NCBI GenBank assembly: GCA_900552455.1 | Contig: URZX01000002.1 | Span: 128,648-192,647, forward strand | Direction of reading: 5' to 3' | DNA: 64,000 nucleotides | Source of the DNA: an uncultured Peptococcaceae bacterium | GTDB lineage: Bacteria > Bacillota > Peptococcia > Peptococcales > Peptococcaceae | Shown: one piece after another, positions 49,783-58,663 of the stretch | How the letters are laid out: each line of letters starts with the position of its first letter | How positions within the stretch are numbered: position 1 is the stretch's first letter | Notes under the pieces: model-generated | Seen by the model: the letters and a program-made list of their open reading frames with translations, nothing else | The model's database searches: none | Told to the model about the DNA's origin: nothing | Translations under genes and position numbers: made by a program

Positions 49783-51225
49783 CTTATGTGCAGCTTGGTC
49801 AAAGCGCACCGTCGCCCGGACGCCTGCTGCCGTATTATCGATCGCGCAGCTTGCGCCATGCCGCTCCAGAATGATCCGCACCAGATAAAGCCCCAGCCCG
49901 CTGCCGCCTGTCTGGCGATTGCGCGAACCTTCCTCGCGATAAAACGCATCAAAGAGATGGGACAGCGCGTCCTCACCAATATGAACACCAGTGTTTTCGA
50001 TGATGAGTGTCGGCGCATCGTCCTGCATTCCGGACCAGATGCGGATGTTTTCTCCGCAGGGCGAATAGAGCGCGGCGTTGGCAAGCAGATTTCCGATCGC
50101 CTTCGAGAGCATCGCGCGCTCGCCATCCAGCATCAGCGCCGGAGAGAGGTCAGCAGCGACACGTAGATTTTTTTGCTCAAGCAGATCAGCGGCCAACGCC
50201 AGCTGCTCTTCTGTGATCGCTGAAAGATCAAGGCGCTCCAAAGGCAGCGCATGCTCCCTGGCTTCCATCCGCGAAACCATCAGGATCTCCTGGATCAGAT
50301 GCTCCATGCGCGCCGTCGTTTGCAGGGAGCGCGCGAGATATTTCTCCTGATCCTGATAGATGCCGATGCCGTCCAAGAGTCCGGAAAGATGGCCGCGAAG
50401 AATCGTCACCGGCGTTTTCAGCTCGTGGGAAGCAGCTGCAAAAAACGCCCTACGCTGCAGGTCCAGCGCCCGTTCCTGCGCCACCTCGCCGCGCAGCGCT
50501 GCGTTGGACGCTTTCAGCGCTTCCAGCGCACGCGAAAGCTTCTCTGCCATTTGATTGAGGCTCCGTCCCAAATGCCCGATCTCGTCCTCTCTGGTCTCCT
50601 GGCATTTCCAGTCGAAATCCATATCCGCCATTTTTCCAGCGATGTCGCTCATCTGAACGATCGGCCGCGTGATGTATCTGGAATATACAAACGCGCCCAG
50701 TAGTGAAAACAACAGCACTGTCAACAGCACCCACGGCGCCATCTGGATCAGCGCGCGCACTGCCACGTTTTCTGCTTCCAGCCGCGGCGTCACATAGAGC
50801 GTGTAGGAGCGCGCCTGATCAGAAAAAAACACCTCGGCTGTCAGCGTCGCCTGCTCAGCCGTCGTCACAGCAATGGTCGCTTCTGTTTCGTCTGTGGCTG
50901 CAGCGTCCTCTGCGAGCGCTTCGCCTGCAGGCTGCACATTGGAGAACACGAGCTCGCCATCCGGTGCTGCCAATGTCACATCTGCGCCAGCCTCGCGCAC
51001 AAAGTCCTCCAGCGCCGGGCCGCAATCTGCCAGAGGAACGGCCTGCAGCGTCTCAGTCAGCGCCTGGACCCTTCTTGTAAGATCAGCGTCGATCACTGCA
51101 CGATAGCTGCTCGGCGTTGCCCAGGCGATCAGGCCGAAGGTGATCGTGCCGGCGCCCAGCAAAACGAGGACAGTGATGAGAAAAATGCGGGCTGTCAGGC
51201 TTTTACGGATTTTCTTTCGCAACAC
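49771..51225 (-). CDS. Sensor histidine kinase (EnvZ/PhoR-like, HAMP)
   Basis: A 484-residue membrane kinase: helix 1 (residues 13-35), an extracytoplasmic sensor of about 130 residues, helix 2 near WVLLTVLLFSLLGAFVYSRY, a HAMP linker, phospho-acceptor AASHELKTPVTIL, and an ATPase domain with AIGNLLANAALYS (N box) and TGGSGLGLYLVRIIL (G box). The start is GTG, inside the end of the response regulator gene (23-bp overlap), with GGGAG upstream. It signals to the adjacent OmpR-type regulator, and the downstream ABC-peptidase genes are likely targets. Confidence 0.93.
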   Translation of the reverse strand: MLRKKIRKSLTARIFLITVLVLLGAGTITFGLIAWATPSSYRAVIDADLTRRVQALTETLQAVPLADCGPALEDFVREAGADVTLAAPDGELVFSNVQPAGEALAEDAAATDETEATIAVTTAEQATLTAEVFFSDQARSYTLYVTPRLEAENVAVRALIQMAPWVLLTVLLFSLLGAFVYSRYITRPIVQMSDIAGKMADMDFDWKCQETREDEIGHLGRSLNQMAEKLSRALEALKASNAALRGEVAQERALDLQRRAFFAAASHELKTPVTILRGHLSGLLDGIGIYQDQEKYLARSLQTTARMEHLIQEILMVSRMEAREHALPLERLDLSAITEEQLALAADLLEQKNLRVAADLSPALMLDGERAMLSKAIGNLLANAALYSPCGENIRIWSGMQDDAPTLIIENTGVHIGEDALSHLFDAFYREEGSRNRQTGGSGLGLYLVRIILERHGASCAIDNTAAGVRATVRFDQAAHKTHT

Positions 51226-51874
51226 GATAGCCCGCTCCCCTCACTGTTTCAATGTAATTGACCTCCAGCTTATGGCGCAGGTTTTTGATGTGGCTGTCGA
51301 CCACGCGCTCATCGCCAAAGAAATCGTAGCCCCAAAGCTTTGCCAGCAGCACCTCCCGCGTAAACACCCGGCCCGGGCTGGCGATCAAAACTTGCAGCAA
51401 TTCAAACTCGCGCACAGTGAGATCCAACGAACGCCCAGCCAGAACAGCCTCCATGCCATCGAGATCCAGCGTCAGATCCCGATAACGCAGCAGGCGATTT
51501 TCTTCGCCAGCGCCTGAGGCGCGTCGCAATATCGCCCGGATCTTTTGCAGCAGGATGGGCATGGAAAATGGCTTTGTGACATAATCGTCGATCTCCAGTC
51601 CAAAGCCGCGCAGCTGCTCCTCTTCGCCATCCAGCGCCGTCAGCATCAGGAGCGGCACGTTGGATGTTCTGCGGATGCATTCACAGACGCCAAAGCCGTC
51701 GATTTTCGGCAGCAGGACATCCAAGAGGACCAGATCAAACGCGCCTTCCTGAAATTTTGCCAGCGCCTCCACGCCATCTCCAGCAAGGGTCGTTTCATAG
51801 CCTGCATGCTGGAGATAGGTTTCCAGGATTTCCTGAATATCCGGCTCATCTTCTACGATCAAGATTCTCTTCAA
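51203..51874 (-). CDS. OmpR-family response regulator
   Basis: A 223-residue regulator with a receiver domain (VEDEPD acidic pocket, phospho-acceptor D52 in LVLLDVLLP, MLTA switch, YVTKPF lysine) and a winged-helix DNA-binding domain (LTVREFELLQVLIASPGRVFTREVLLAKLWGYD, then VDSHIKNLRHKL, then VRGAGYRV). The best start is TTG, eight bases after AGGAGG; a GTG three codons earlier overlaps that site. Pairs with the kinase. Confidence 0.94.
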   Translation of the reverse strand: MKRILIVEDEPDIQEILETYLQHAGYETTLAGDGVEALAKFQEGAFDLVLLDVLLPKIDGFGVCECIRRTSNVPLLMLTALDGEEEQLRGFGLEIDDYVTKPFSMPILLQKIRAILRRASGAGEENRLLRYRDLTLDLDGMEAVLAGRSLDLTVREFELLQVLIASPGRVFTREVLLAKLWGYDFFGDERVVDSHIKNLRHKLEVNYIETVRGAGYRVAKENP

Positions 51875-51973
51875 ATAAACCACCTCCTGGCCAGTGTATC
51901 ACAGGATTGTGGATTTATCATGAAGACCGGACATTTCTCACCAAAGCCAGATATTCTCGCAGGAAGATTTGGC

Positions 51974-52010
51974 AAAAAATAAAAAACCTCGTGCACAAAA
52001 CACACGAGGT
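51974..52010 (-). terminator. Intrinsic terminator of the sensor-hydrogenase/phosphatase unit
   Basis: Minus-strand arms ACCTCGTG and CACGAGGT with a 9-base loop, followed by TTTTTATTTTTT, 29 bp after the phosphatase stop codon. Confidence 0.9.
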
Positions 52011-52039
52011 AAAATATCTGAGATTTATCCAGCGCTCCC

Positions 52040-53182
52040 TCAATCATACTGCACGATCTCGACGATCTTGCCGATGCTGCGGAGCTTGGCGGCGAGTTTT
52101 TCGACGATGACGTCGCGGAGGTCGAGGTCGACGGGCATGTTGTCTTTCATGGCGATGTTGGTGGCCATGCCCTGGAGGAAGATGATGCGGTCACTTTCCA
52201 TGATCTTCTCAAGGAGAAGGGTGGCGCCGTCGTCGCTGTTTGGCAGCTCCTGGTCTTCGAGGAGGTTCATCACGGCGGAGAGGGTGATGATGCCTTCGGT
52301 GACGAGGTCGACGCCTTCGATGCGCGAGGTTGGCGGGATCTTTTTGTTGACGTATTTGAAATCTGAGAAGATTTTCTTGCCGGTCTCGCGGGCGTAGATC
52401 TGCGCGGTGGTGCCGCCACAGATGACGTGGGTGCCTTCGGTGGCTTCAAAGCGCGAGACCATGCGGGCGTCGTCTGCGGGATTGACAGGCGGGCCGGTCA
52501 TGATGACCATGCTCTGCTCTTCCTTGAGACGGACCACGACGGCTGTGGTGTCGTCGCCTGGCTCGCCCATATAGTAGCTTTTGCAGATGTTGACGATCTT
52601 CCAGGCGATGCTCTGCACGTTGTCGTCGAGGTCGCAGAAGCGCTGGAGGGTGTCGATGAGGCCATCTGTGCCGAGGCCGAATGGCAGCATTTCGCCGAGG
52701 CCTGCCTGCACGACGCCATCTGAGACGATGACGATGGTCTCGCCGGCTTCGAGGCGGAAGCTGGTCTCGTGGATGGTTTTACCGTTGGCGTCGGTTGGGT
52801 TGGTCTCGATGGCGGAGATCTCTTTATCTTTTGTGATGCGGACCATTGGGCAGCCGTCGAAATCGACCATATAAACGACGCCGTTGTTGTACAGGCGCAA
52901 TATGGAAAAGGTGGAATAGGCGACGCCGCGCTCGGAGCAGGTTGGCAGGGTGTTGACGAGGGTGTCGACGACGTCCTCGATGGGCACGTCTGCTGCGATC
53001 ATCTTGGAGCAGATCTTGGCGGTCAGGGAGCTCAGGATGTTGGCTTTGACGCCGCTGCCGAGGCCGTCTGAAAGGACGATGACGGTTTCGTCGGGATTGC
53101 GGATGATCTCGACGTTGTCGCCACAGAGTTCTTCGCCGACATGGCGCAGCTGCGCGATGCCGACTTCACCGATAATAGCCAT
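52040..53182 (-). CDS. SpoIIE/PP2C-type serine phosphatase linked to hydrogenase sensor
   Basis: A 380-residue protein. Residues 1-235 form a PP2C-like SpoIIE domain with metal-binding aspartates in IVLSDGLGSGVKA, VDFDGCP, VIVSDGVVQAG and GEPGDDTTAVVVRL. The C-terminal 140 residues (TGPPVNPADDARMVSRFE onward) form an extra domain of unknown role. It has no membrane or receiver domain. It starts one base after the stop of the hydrogenase-like sensor, so the sensor is probably its regulator, and it would dephosphorylate an as yet unknown partner such as an anti-sigma antagonist or a hydrogenase regulator. Confidence 0.9.
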   Translation of the reverse strand: MAIIGEVGIAQLRHVGEELCGDNVEIIRNPDETVIVLSDGLGSGVKANILSSLTAKICSKMIAADVPIEDVVDTLVNTLPTCSERGVAYSTFSILRLYNNGVVYMVDFDGCPMVRITKDKEISAIETNPTDANGKTIHETSFRLEAGETIVIVSDGVVQAGLGEMLPFGLGTDGLIDTLQRFCDLDDNVQSIAWKIVNICKSYYMGEPGDDTTAVVVRLKEEQSMVIMTGPPVNPADDARMVSRFEATEGTHVICGGTTAQIYARETGKKIFSDFKYVNKKIPPTSRIEGVDLVTEGIITLSAVMNLLEDQELPNSDDGATLLLEKIMESDRIIFLQGMATNIAMKDNMPVDLDLRDVIVEKLAAKLRSIGKIVEIVQYD

Positions 53183-53183
53183 C

Positions 53184-54887
53184 TTAGGTCAACTCCTTCT
53201 CCCGCTCGAATTCCTGGATGAGTTTGAGCAGGGTGATCTTTGTTGCTGCGGTGGTTTCACCGAGTCGGTTGGCGATCTCCTGGGCGGTGCGCATCTGGTC
53301 GTCGATGACCTGGTTGGCGTTGACGAGGAGCTCGCGCTTGACGGCGTTGAACTGCTCGCGCTGCTTTTCGCTGTCGGTGATGTCGACGATGAAGGCGACG
53401 TAGCGCGCGCTGTCGAGCGGCTGGATGGTCTGCTGGGTCCAGATGCCGAGGTCTTTGAAGGCGATCTTGAGGTTGCGGACGATCTCGCCTTTTTCAACGG
53501 TTTTGCGCATGTAGCGCACGTCAAAATAATCGCTGAGGAGGCTTCCGACTTCCATGTGGTATGGGCCGAACATTTTCTCGATGTACGGATTCATCTGCAG
53601 GATGGTGTAATCTTTGTCGAACACGAGGATGCCGCTGGCGATGTTGTTGACGACGGAGTTGGCGAAGGATTCGGCCTTGGCCTTGAGATAGCTGATGCAC
53701 ATGTCACGCGTGGCTTCGCCGCGCACAACGGCGGCACTTTTGGCGTAGCAGGTGTCGTAGCCGCAGGCGCCGCAGTTTAAGGTGATGGCGTCGGTATCCT
53801 TGAAGCAGGCGTCCATTTCGGCGCGCACGGCCTGGGCATCGACCTTTGGCTGCTCGTATTTGCGATTTTCGAAGGTTGATGTGATCGGCGGCACGCTGAG
53901 CTGGAAGGTTGGCAGGTAGATACGGTCGCCGTTGTACTGCTTGATGCGCAGGCAGCGCCCGAAGACGCTGTCGGGGATCATGATGTCGACGCTGGTGACG
54001 CAGCCGCTTTCGCAGGCCATGAGCTCGAGGAACTGGACTTCTTCGCAGAGGCCCTGGTCTTTTTTCTTGAGGATGTCGATGCAGGCTTCGACGCCGGAAT
54101 ACCACTCGACGGCGTTGCGATCGACGACGCCATCATCGATGAGGCGCGCGGAGAGGTTGCCGACGACGGAGAAGGCGTAACCGCCTTCAAATTCGATATA
54201 GTACGGATTTTCGGCGTCTGCGGCGCTACGCACGGCTGGGGTGTAGCGGATGATGCGCTCGAGCTCGGAAAGTGTGATGAGATAGTCGATGTCTTCATCG
54301 TTCTGGCGGTTGTAAAATTCTGCGGGGCAGCTTGCTGCGTGCACGACCATGTGATCTGGGAAGCGTTTCTTCAGATCCTTGGCGTGGAGCGAGGCGAGGC
54401 TTGTCAGCGGCAGCAGATGCTCGATCCATTCTGGATAGTGCTGCTCAACGAGGTTGACGATGACGGGACAATGGCTCGAGAGCACGAGCTTGTCGCTGGC
54501 GCGCACGTATTCCTTCACTTCGCGGATGACTTCTTCTTCGAGCACGTCGAGCTCTTCGATGTAGTCGAAGCCGATGTTGTAAGCTTTTTTGGCGAGCTCG
54601 ATCGGCGACATCTTGGTGGCCAGGAGGGCCATTTCGCCGATGCTGAGGACGAGCGGCTTGCCTTCGTTGAGCGCGCGGATGACGAAGTCCATGTCGCTGA
54701 TGATGCGCTTGGTCTTTTGCGGACACTCGCGGATGCAATCTCCACAGACGATGCAGGATTCTGTGATGATGCGCGCGCGTCCGGACGAAAATTCGATCGC
54801 ATCAAGGGGACATTTTCTCAAACAGCGGTAGCAGTCGAGACAGTTTGAGTTGTCCTTGTTGACGATCGGAAATGGAAAATGTTTCAT
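53184..54887 (-). CDS. Hydrogenase-like sensor protein: ferredoxin, H-cluster and PAS domains
   Basis: A 567-residue protein. The N-terminus has two [4Fe-4S] motifs (Cys16-26 and Cys45-55), then a domain like the [FeFe]-hydrogenase catalytic domain. The four cysteines equivalent to the cubane ligands are kept (C140, C187, C292, C296), but the proton-relay cysteine of TSCCP is His139 (SSHCP), and the MPCxAK and GGGQP surroundings are lost. Next come a four-cysteine Fe-S domain (C372, C375, C380, C397), a PAS domain (about 410-520) and a coiled-coil tail. No kinase is fused. Such group C-like proteins are regarded as H2 or redox sensors, and the adjacent phosphatase is the natural output. The start overlaps the ferredoxin gene (ATGA). 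Confidence 0.9.
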   Translation of the reverse strand: MKHFPFPIVNKDNSNCLDCYRCLRKCPLDAIEFSSGRARIITESCIVCGDCIRECPQKTKRIISDMDFVIRALNEGKPLVLSIGEMALLATKMSPIELAKKAYNIGFDYIEELDVLEEEVIREVKEYVRASDKLVLSSHCPVIVNLVEQHYPEWIEHLLPLTSLASLHAKDLKKRFPDHMVVHAASCPAEFYNRQNDEDIDYLITLSELERIIRYTPAVRSAADAENPYYIEFEGGYAFSVVGNLSARLIDDGVVDRNAVEWYSGVEACIDILKKKDQGLCEEVQFLELMACESGCVTSVDIMIPDSVFGRCLRIKQYNGDRIYLPTFQLSVPPITSTFENRKYEQPKVDAQAVRAEMDACFKDTDAITLNCGACGYDTCYAKSAAVVRGEATRDMCISYLKAKAESFANSVVNNIASGILVFDKDYTILQMNPYIEKMFGPYHMEVGSLLSDYFDVRYMRKTVEKGEIVRNLKIAFKDLGIWTQQTIQPLDSARYVAFIVDITDSEKQREQFNAVKRELLVNANQVIDDQMRTAQEIANRLGETTAATKITLLKLIQEFEREKELT

Positions 54888-55132
54888 TGTTCTCCCCCCA
54901 AAGCAATATCCACCAATCGGGGAACATCCTCTGGCGATACGTGTCCGTAGGTGACGTTGTTCACTTCAACGTTGATCCCTTCCAGACAGCGTTTTTTGCA
55001 GAAGCAGCCCATGAGCTTGATCTTGTCGCTGGCGCCGCGTTCCTCGATCTCTTTCTGAAATACATGCACCAGATCTGGTGCGCCTTTGATATGGCAGGCA
55101 CTGCCCATACAAATTTTGATCTCACTAGACAT
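54884..55132 (-). CDS. Small [2Fe-2S] thioredoxin-like ferredoxin
   Basis: An 82-residue protein equivalent to the C-terminal half of NuoE/HydC: CMGSACH near the start and GCFCKKRC provide the cluster cysteines, ending with VTYGHVSPEDVPRLV. It probably feeds electrons to, or takes them from, the sensor hydrogenase. The ATG has AAGGTG eight bases upstream; a GTG three codons earlier overlaps that site. First gene of a three-gene unit (ferredoxin, sensor, phosphatase). Confidence 0.88.
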   Translation of the reverse strand: MSSEIKICMGSACHIKGAPDLVHVFQKEIEERGASDKIKLMGCFCKKRCLEGINVEVNNVTYGHVSPEDVPRLVDIALGGEQ

Positions 55133-55191
55133 ATTATTCACCTTTTGCCCTCTGTCTCCTTAGACAATTTTCAATCGTTATTTTTTTTGTT

Positions 55192-55210
55192 GCAGGAAAA
55201 ATTTTCCTGC
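55192..55210. promoter_or_regulatory. Perfect palindrome in the leader of the sensor unit
   Basis: GCAGGAAAAATTTTCCTGC: 9-bp arms around one base, just downstream of the presumed -10 elements (TAAAAT and TATTAT near 55214-55227). Repressor site or leader hairpin. Confidence 0.5.
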
Positions 55211-55252
55211 TGCATAATATCATTTTACCATAACTCGTGGGATTTATCTGTT

Positions 55253-55288
55253 AATTTTGAACATTTTTCCTGAAAAACGCTCAAAATT
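55253..55288. promoter_or_regulatory. Long imperfect palindrome upstream of the sensor-unit promoter
   Basis: 36 bp with outer arms AATTTTGA and TCAAAATT and inner TTTTTC/GAAAAA, two mismatches and an unpaired centre. It sits where an activator would bind, upstream of a -10 that lacks a good -35. Confidence 0.5.
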
Positions 55289-55332
55289 ATGCAAAATTGC
55301 TCAGTTTTTCTGAACGGCTGGCGTTTTGGATG

Positions 55333-55366
55333 AAAAAAATGGGGAACCGCGAAAAACGCGGCCCCC
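55333..55366 (-). terminator. Intrinsic terminator of the hydrogenase structural operon
   Basis: Minus-strand GGGGGCCGCG, TTTTT loop, CGCGGTTCCCC, then seven T, about 25 bp after the hydA stop codon. It shows that the sensor unit downstream is transcribed separately. Confidence 0.9.
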
Positions 55367-55389
55367 TGAGACAGGTGTGTCTGTGGTAA

Positions 55390-57150
55390 TCAATATTTAT
55401 CCTGTGGGATGTAGTGGGTGTGCAGCTGATGATGAGCCAGTTCGCTGCCTGGTTCGCCGTAGTAGTCGCGATACAGCGCGAGCACGGACTGGTTCTCGTG
55501 AGATTTGCGGATCGGCATGTTCTTGTCGATCTCGTAGATGGCTTTCATTCTCTTCAGGAGCACCTGTTCGTCGCCATGGTGGTATGGCTGACCGGCGCCA
55601 CCGATGCAGCCGCCCTTGCAGGCCATGACTTCGATGGCATGATAGCCGTTTGGATTGCCTGCACGCACTTCATCGCAGAGGATCTTGGCATTGCCGAGGC
55701 CGTGGGCAACGGCGATCTTCAGAGGGATGCCGTCGACGTCGATGGTGGCGACGCGAATGCCTTCGAAGCCGCGGAGCTCTTCGAAATCGAGCTTAGGCAG
55801 TGGTTTGCCGGTCTGGATCTCGTAAGCGGTACGTACTGCTGCTTCGATAACGCCGCCGGTGGAGCCGAAGATGACTGCGGCACCGGTGGATTCGCCGAGT
55901 GGGTCGTCGAATTCAGATTCTGGCAGCTCTGCGAGGTTGATGTCTTTGAGCTTGATGAGTCGTGCGAGCTCGCGGGTGGAGAGAACGATGTCGACATCCG
56001 GATTGCCATTTTCGGAGAATTCCGGGCGGACGGCTTCGGTCTTCTTAGCGAGGCATGGCATGATGGAGACCATGACGAGCTTTTCACGAGGCACGCCGAG
56101 TTTTTCTGCAAGATAGTTCTTGACGACGGCGCCGAACATCTGCTGTGGCGATTTCGCGGTGGATGGATGCTGCAGCAGATCGGAATACTGGGTTTCGTAG
56201 AAGTTGGCCCAGGCTGGGCAGCAGGAGGTGAAGATCGGCAGTGGACCTTCTTCGCCGGCGAGGTGACGGCGCAGACGCTGCAGCAGCTCGGTGCCTTCTT
56301 CCATGATGGTCAGGTCGGCGGAGAAGTCGGTGTCGTAAACGTGGTCGAAACCGATCATGCGCAGTGCGGTGACCATTTTGCCTGTCGCGATGGAGCCGGC
56401 TTCCATGCCGAATGGTTCGCCAATGGCGACGCGGACGGATGGCGCGGTCTGTACGACGACGACTTTTTCAGGATCGGCGATGGCGTCGATGACATCCCAG
56501 GTGGCATCCTTCTGAACGAGGGCGCCGGTTGGGCAGACGGCAACGCACTGGCCGCAATGTACGCAGCGGGTTTCGAGCAGTGGGCTTTCGAACGCTGGCA
56601 TGACGACGGCCTCAAAGCCGCGGCCAACGGCGGAAAGTGCGCCGACTTTCTGTACTTCGTTGCACATGGTCTCGCAGCGACGGCACATGATGCACTTGTT
56701 CATGTCGCGCACGAGGGTGTAGGTATTGTCAAGTTTGTAGGTAGACTGGGATTTCCCGGTGATGCGGACGTCGTCGATATCGAGGCGTGCGGCAACTTCC
56801 TGCAGCTCGCAGTCACCATTCTTGAGGCAGGTGAGGCAGGCTTTTGGATGGTCGGAAATCAGGAGTTCCACAACGGTTCTGCGGGCGCGCAGGACGCGGG
56901 CGGAGTTGGTGATGACTTCCATACCTGGGGATACAGGGGTTGCGCAGGATGGCATGAGGGCGCGTTTGCCCTTGACTTCGACAACGCAGACACGGCAGCT
57001 TGCTGGATGGTTGTCCATTTCTGTGCCATGCAGGTTCATATGGCAGAGCGTAGGGATCCAGATATCAAGTTTCTTGGCAGCGTCAAGGATGGTGCTGCCC
57101 GCTGGGACAGTGACTTCGCGGCCATTAATGGTTAAAGTTACATCGCTCAT
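55390..57150 (-). CDS. hydA: [FeFe]-hydrogenase catalytic subunit HydA (electron-bifurcating type)
   Basis: A 586-residue catalytic subunit. An N-terminal [2Fe-2S] domain (C36, C52, C55, C69), a His/Cys [4Fe-4S] site (HPKACLTCLKNGDC) and two [4Fe-4S] motifs (CIMCRRCETMC, CVHCGQCVAVCP) lead to the H-cluster domain with TSCCPAW (C310 proton relay, C311 ligand), IMPCLAKK (C366) and ACKGGCIGGAGQP (C511, C515). All active-site residues are present. It evolves or consumes H2, with electrons confurcated from NADH and ferredoxin in the HydABC complex. The start MSDVTL has a GAGGAAAG-type site. Confidence 0.98.
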   Translation of the reverse strand: MSDVTLTINGREVTVPAGSTILDAAKKLDIWIPTLCHMNLHGTEMDNHPASCRVCVVEVKGKRALMPSCATPVSPGMEVITNSARVLRARRTVVELLISDHPKACLTCLKNGDCELQEVAARLDIDDVRITGKSQSTYKLDNTYTLVRDMNKCIMCRRCETMCNEVQKVGALSAVGRGFEAVVMPAFESPLLETRCVHCGQCVAVCPTGALVQKDATWDVIDAIADPEKVVVVQTAPSVRVAIGEPFGMEAGSIATGKMVTALRMIGFDHVYDTDFSADLTIMEEGTELLQRLRRHLAGEEGPLPIFTSCCPAWANFYETQYSDLLQHPSTAKSPQQMFGAVVKNYLAEKLGVPREKLVMVSIMPCLAKKTEAVRPEFSENGNPDVDIVLSTRELARLIKLKDINLAELPESEFDDPLGESTGAAVIFGSTGGVIEAAVRTAYEIQTGKPLPKLDFEELRGFEGIRVATIDVDGIPLKIAVAHGLGNAKILCDEVRAGNPNGYHAIEVMACKGGCIGGAGQPYHHGDEQVLLKRMKAIYEIDKNMPIRKSHENQSVLALYRDYYGEPGSELAHHQLHTHYIPQDKY

Positions 57151-57171
57151 ACTTCTCTTTCCTCCTATCTC

Positions 57172-58647
57172 TTAACCGATGAAGATCGCACCGAAGTTAC
57201 ATTTTTCAATGCAGGTACCGCACTTGATGCACTTGCTCTGGTCGATGGTGAATGGGGAACGCAGAACACCGCTGATGGCATCGGCTGGGCAGTTGCGTGC
57301 GCAGAGGGAGCAACCAGCGCAGCGGGATGGGTCGATCTGGTAGCGGGTCATCTTGCGGCAGGTACCGGTTGGGCAGCGTTTGTCAACGACGTGGGCGACG
57401 TATTCATCCCAGAAGTTTTCCATGGTGGAGAGAACTGGGTTTGGTGCAGACTGCCCGAGTGCGCAGAGGGCGGTATCTTTCATCGTGTAGCAAATGCGTT
57501 TGAGTTCGTCAATGTGTTCCATCTTCCCACGACCATCGGTGATCATGTTCAGGATCTCGGAGATACGACGGGTACCGATACGGCATGGGGTGCAGCGGCC
57601 GCAGGATTCTTCTTCGGAGAAGTGCAGATAGTACTTCGCGATGGAAACCATGCAGTCGTCTTCATCCATGACGATCATCCCGCCGGAGCCCATCATGGAG
57701 CCGATGGAGACGAGGTTGTCGTAATCGATCGGCAGATCGAGGTATTTCTCAGCGATGCAGCCGCCGGAAGGGCCACCGGTCTGAACGGCTTTGAATTTCT
57801 TGCCGCCCTTGATGCCGCCGCCGATCTCGTAGATGATCTCGCGCAACGTGGTGCCCATTGGTACTTCAACGAGGCCGACGTTGTTGACTTTGCCGGCGAG
57901 GGCGAATACTTTGGTGCCCTTGCTCTTTTCGGTACCGATCGAGGAGAACCATTTTGCGCCTTTGTTGATGATGGTTGGGATATTGGCAAAGGTTTCTACG
58001 TTGTTAACGTTGGATGGTTTGCCCATGAAGCCGCATTCTGCTGGATATGGAGGCTTGGTGGATGGTTCACCGCGTTTGCCTTCCATGGAGTGGAGCAGCG
58101 CGGTTTCTTCGCCGCAGACGAAGGCGCCGGCGCCGAGGGTGATCTCGATGTTGAAATCAAAATCGGTGCCCATGATGTTCTTGCCGAGCAAACCATATTC
58201 GGTCGCCTGCTCGATGGCGTGTTCGAGGCGGTTGACGGCGAGTGGATATTCGGCGCGGATGTAGATGCGCCCTTCGTGTGCGCCGATGGCATAGCCGCAG
58301 ATGGCCATGGCTTCGAGCACGGAATGTGGGTCGCCTTCGAGGATGGAGCGGTCCATGAACGCGCCTGGGTCCCCTTCGTCGGCGTTGCAGATGACATATT
58401 TCACGTCGGCGTCATAGCCGGCAGCGATCTGCCATTTCTTCCCGGTTGGGAAGCCGGCGCCGCCGCGGCCGCGCAGTCCGGAATCAAGCACTTCCTGGAC
58501 GACGTCGGCTGGGGTCATTTCAAAAAGGCACTTACCGAGTGCCATGTAAGCGTCGTGGGCAATGCAGTCGTCGATGTCGCGAGGATTAACGACGCCGCAG
58601 TTTCTGAGGGCAATACGCAGCTGCTGAACAGGCTTTTTCGTTTCCAT
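57172..58647 (-). CDS. hydB: HydB, NADH- and FMN-binding subunit of bifurcating hydrogenase
   Basis: A 491-residue NuoF-like protein with GLRGRGGAGFPTGKKW (nucleotide/FMN site), ICNADEGDPGAFMDR, SCGRCTPCRIGTRR ([4Fe-4S] site) and a C-terminal double ferredoxin domain (CAGCSLCARNCP, CIKCGTCIEKCN) that NuoF lacks but HydB-type subunits have. It oxidises or reduces NAD(H) and is the presumed bifurcation site. A shorter N-terminal thioredoxin-like region than in Thermotoga HydB is compensated by the separate [2Fe-2S] gene upstream. The ATG has GGAGGAGG upstream. Confidence 0.96.
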   Translation of the reverse strand: METKKPVQQLRIALRNCGVVNPRDIDDCIAHDAYMALGKCLFEMTPADVVQEVLDSGLRGRGGAGFPTGKKWQIAAGYDADVKYVICNADEGDPGAFMDRSILEGDPHSVLEAMAICGYAIGAHEGRIYIRAEYPLAVNRLEHAIEQATEYGLLGKNIMGTDFDFNIEITLGAGAFVCGEETALLHSMEGKRGEPSTKPPYPAECGFMGKPSNVNNVETFANIPTIINKGAKWFSSIGTEKSKGTKVFALAGKVNNVGLVEVPMGTTLREIIYEIGGGIKGGKKFKAVQTGGPSGGCIAEKYLDLPIDYDNLVSIGSMMGSGGMIVMDEDDCMVSIAKYYLHFSEEESCGRCTPCRIGTRRISEILNMITDGRGKMEHIDELKRICYTMKDTALCALGQSAPNPVLSTMENFWDEYVAHVVDKRCPTGTCRKMTRYQIDPSRCAGCSLCARNCPADAISGVLRSPFTIDQSKCIKCGTCIEKCNFGAIFIG

Positions 58648-58663
58648 AGTGTGACCTCCTCCT

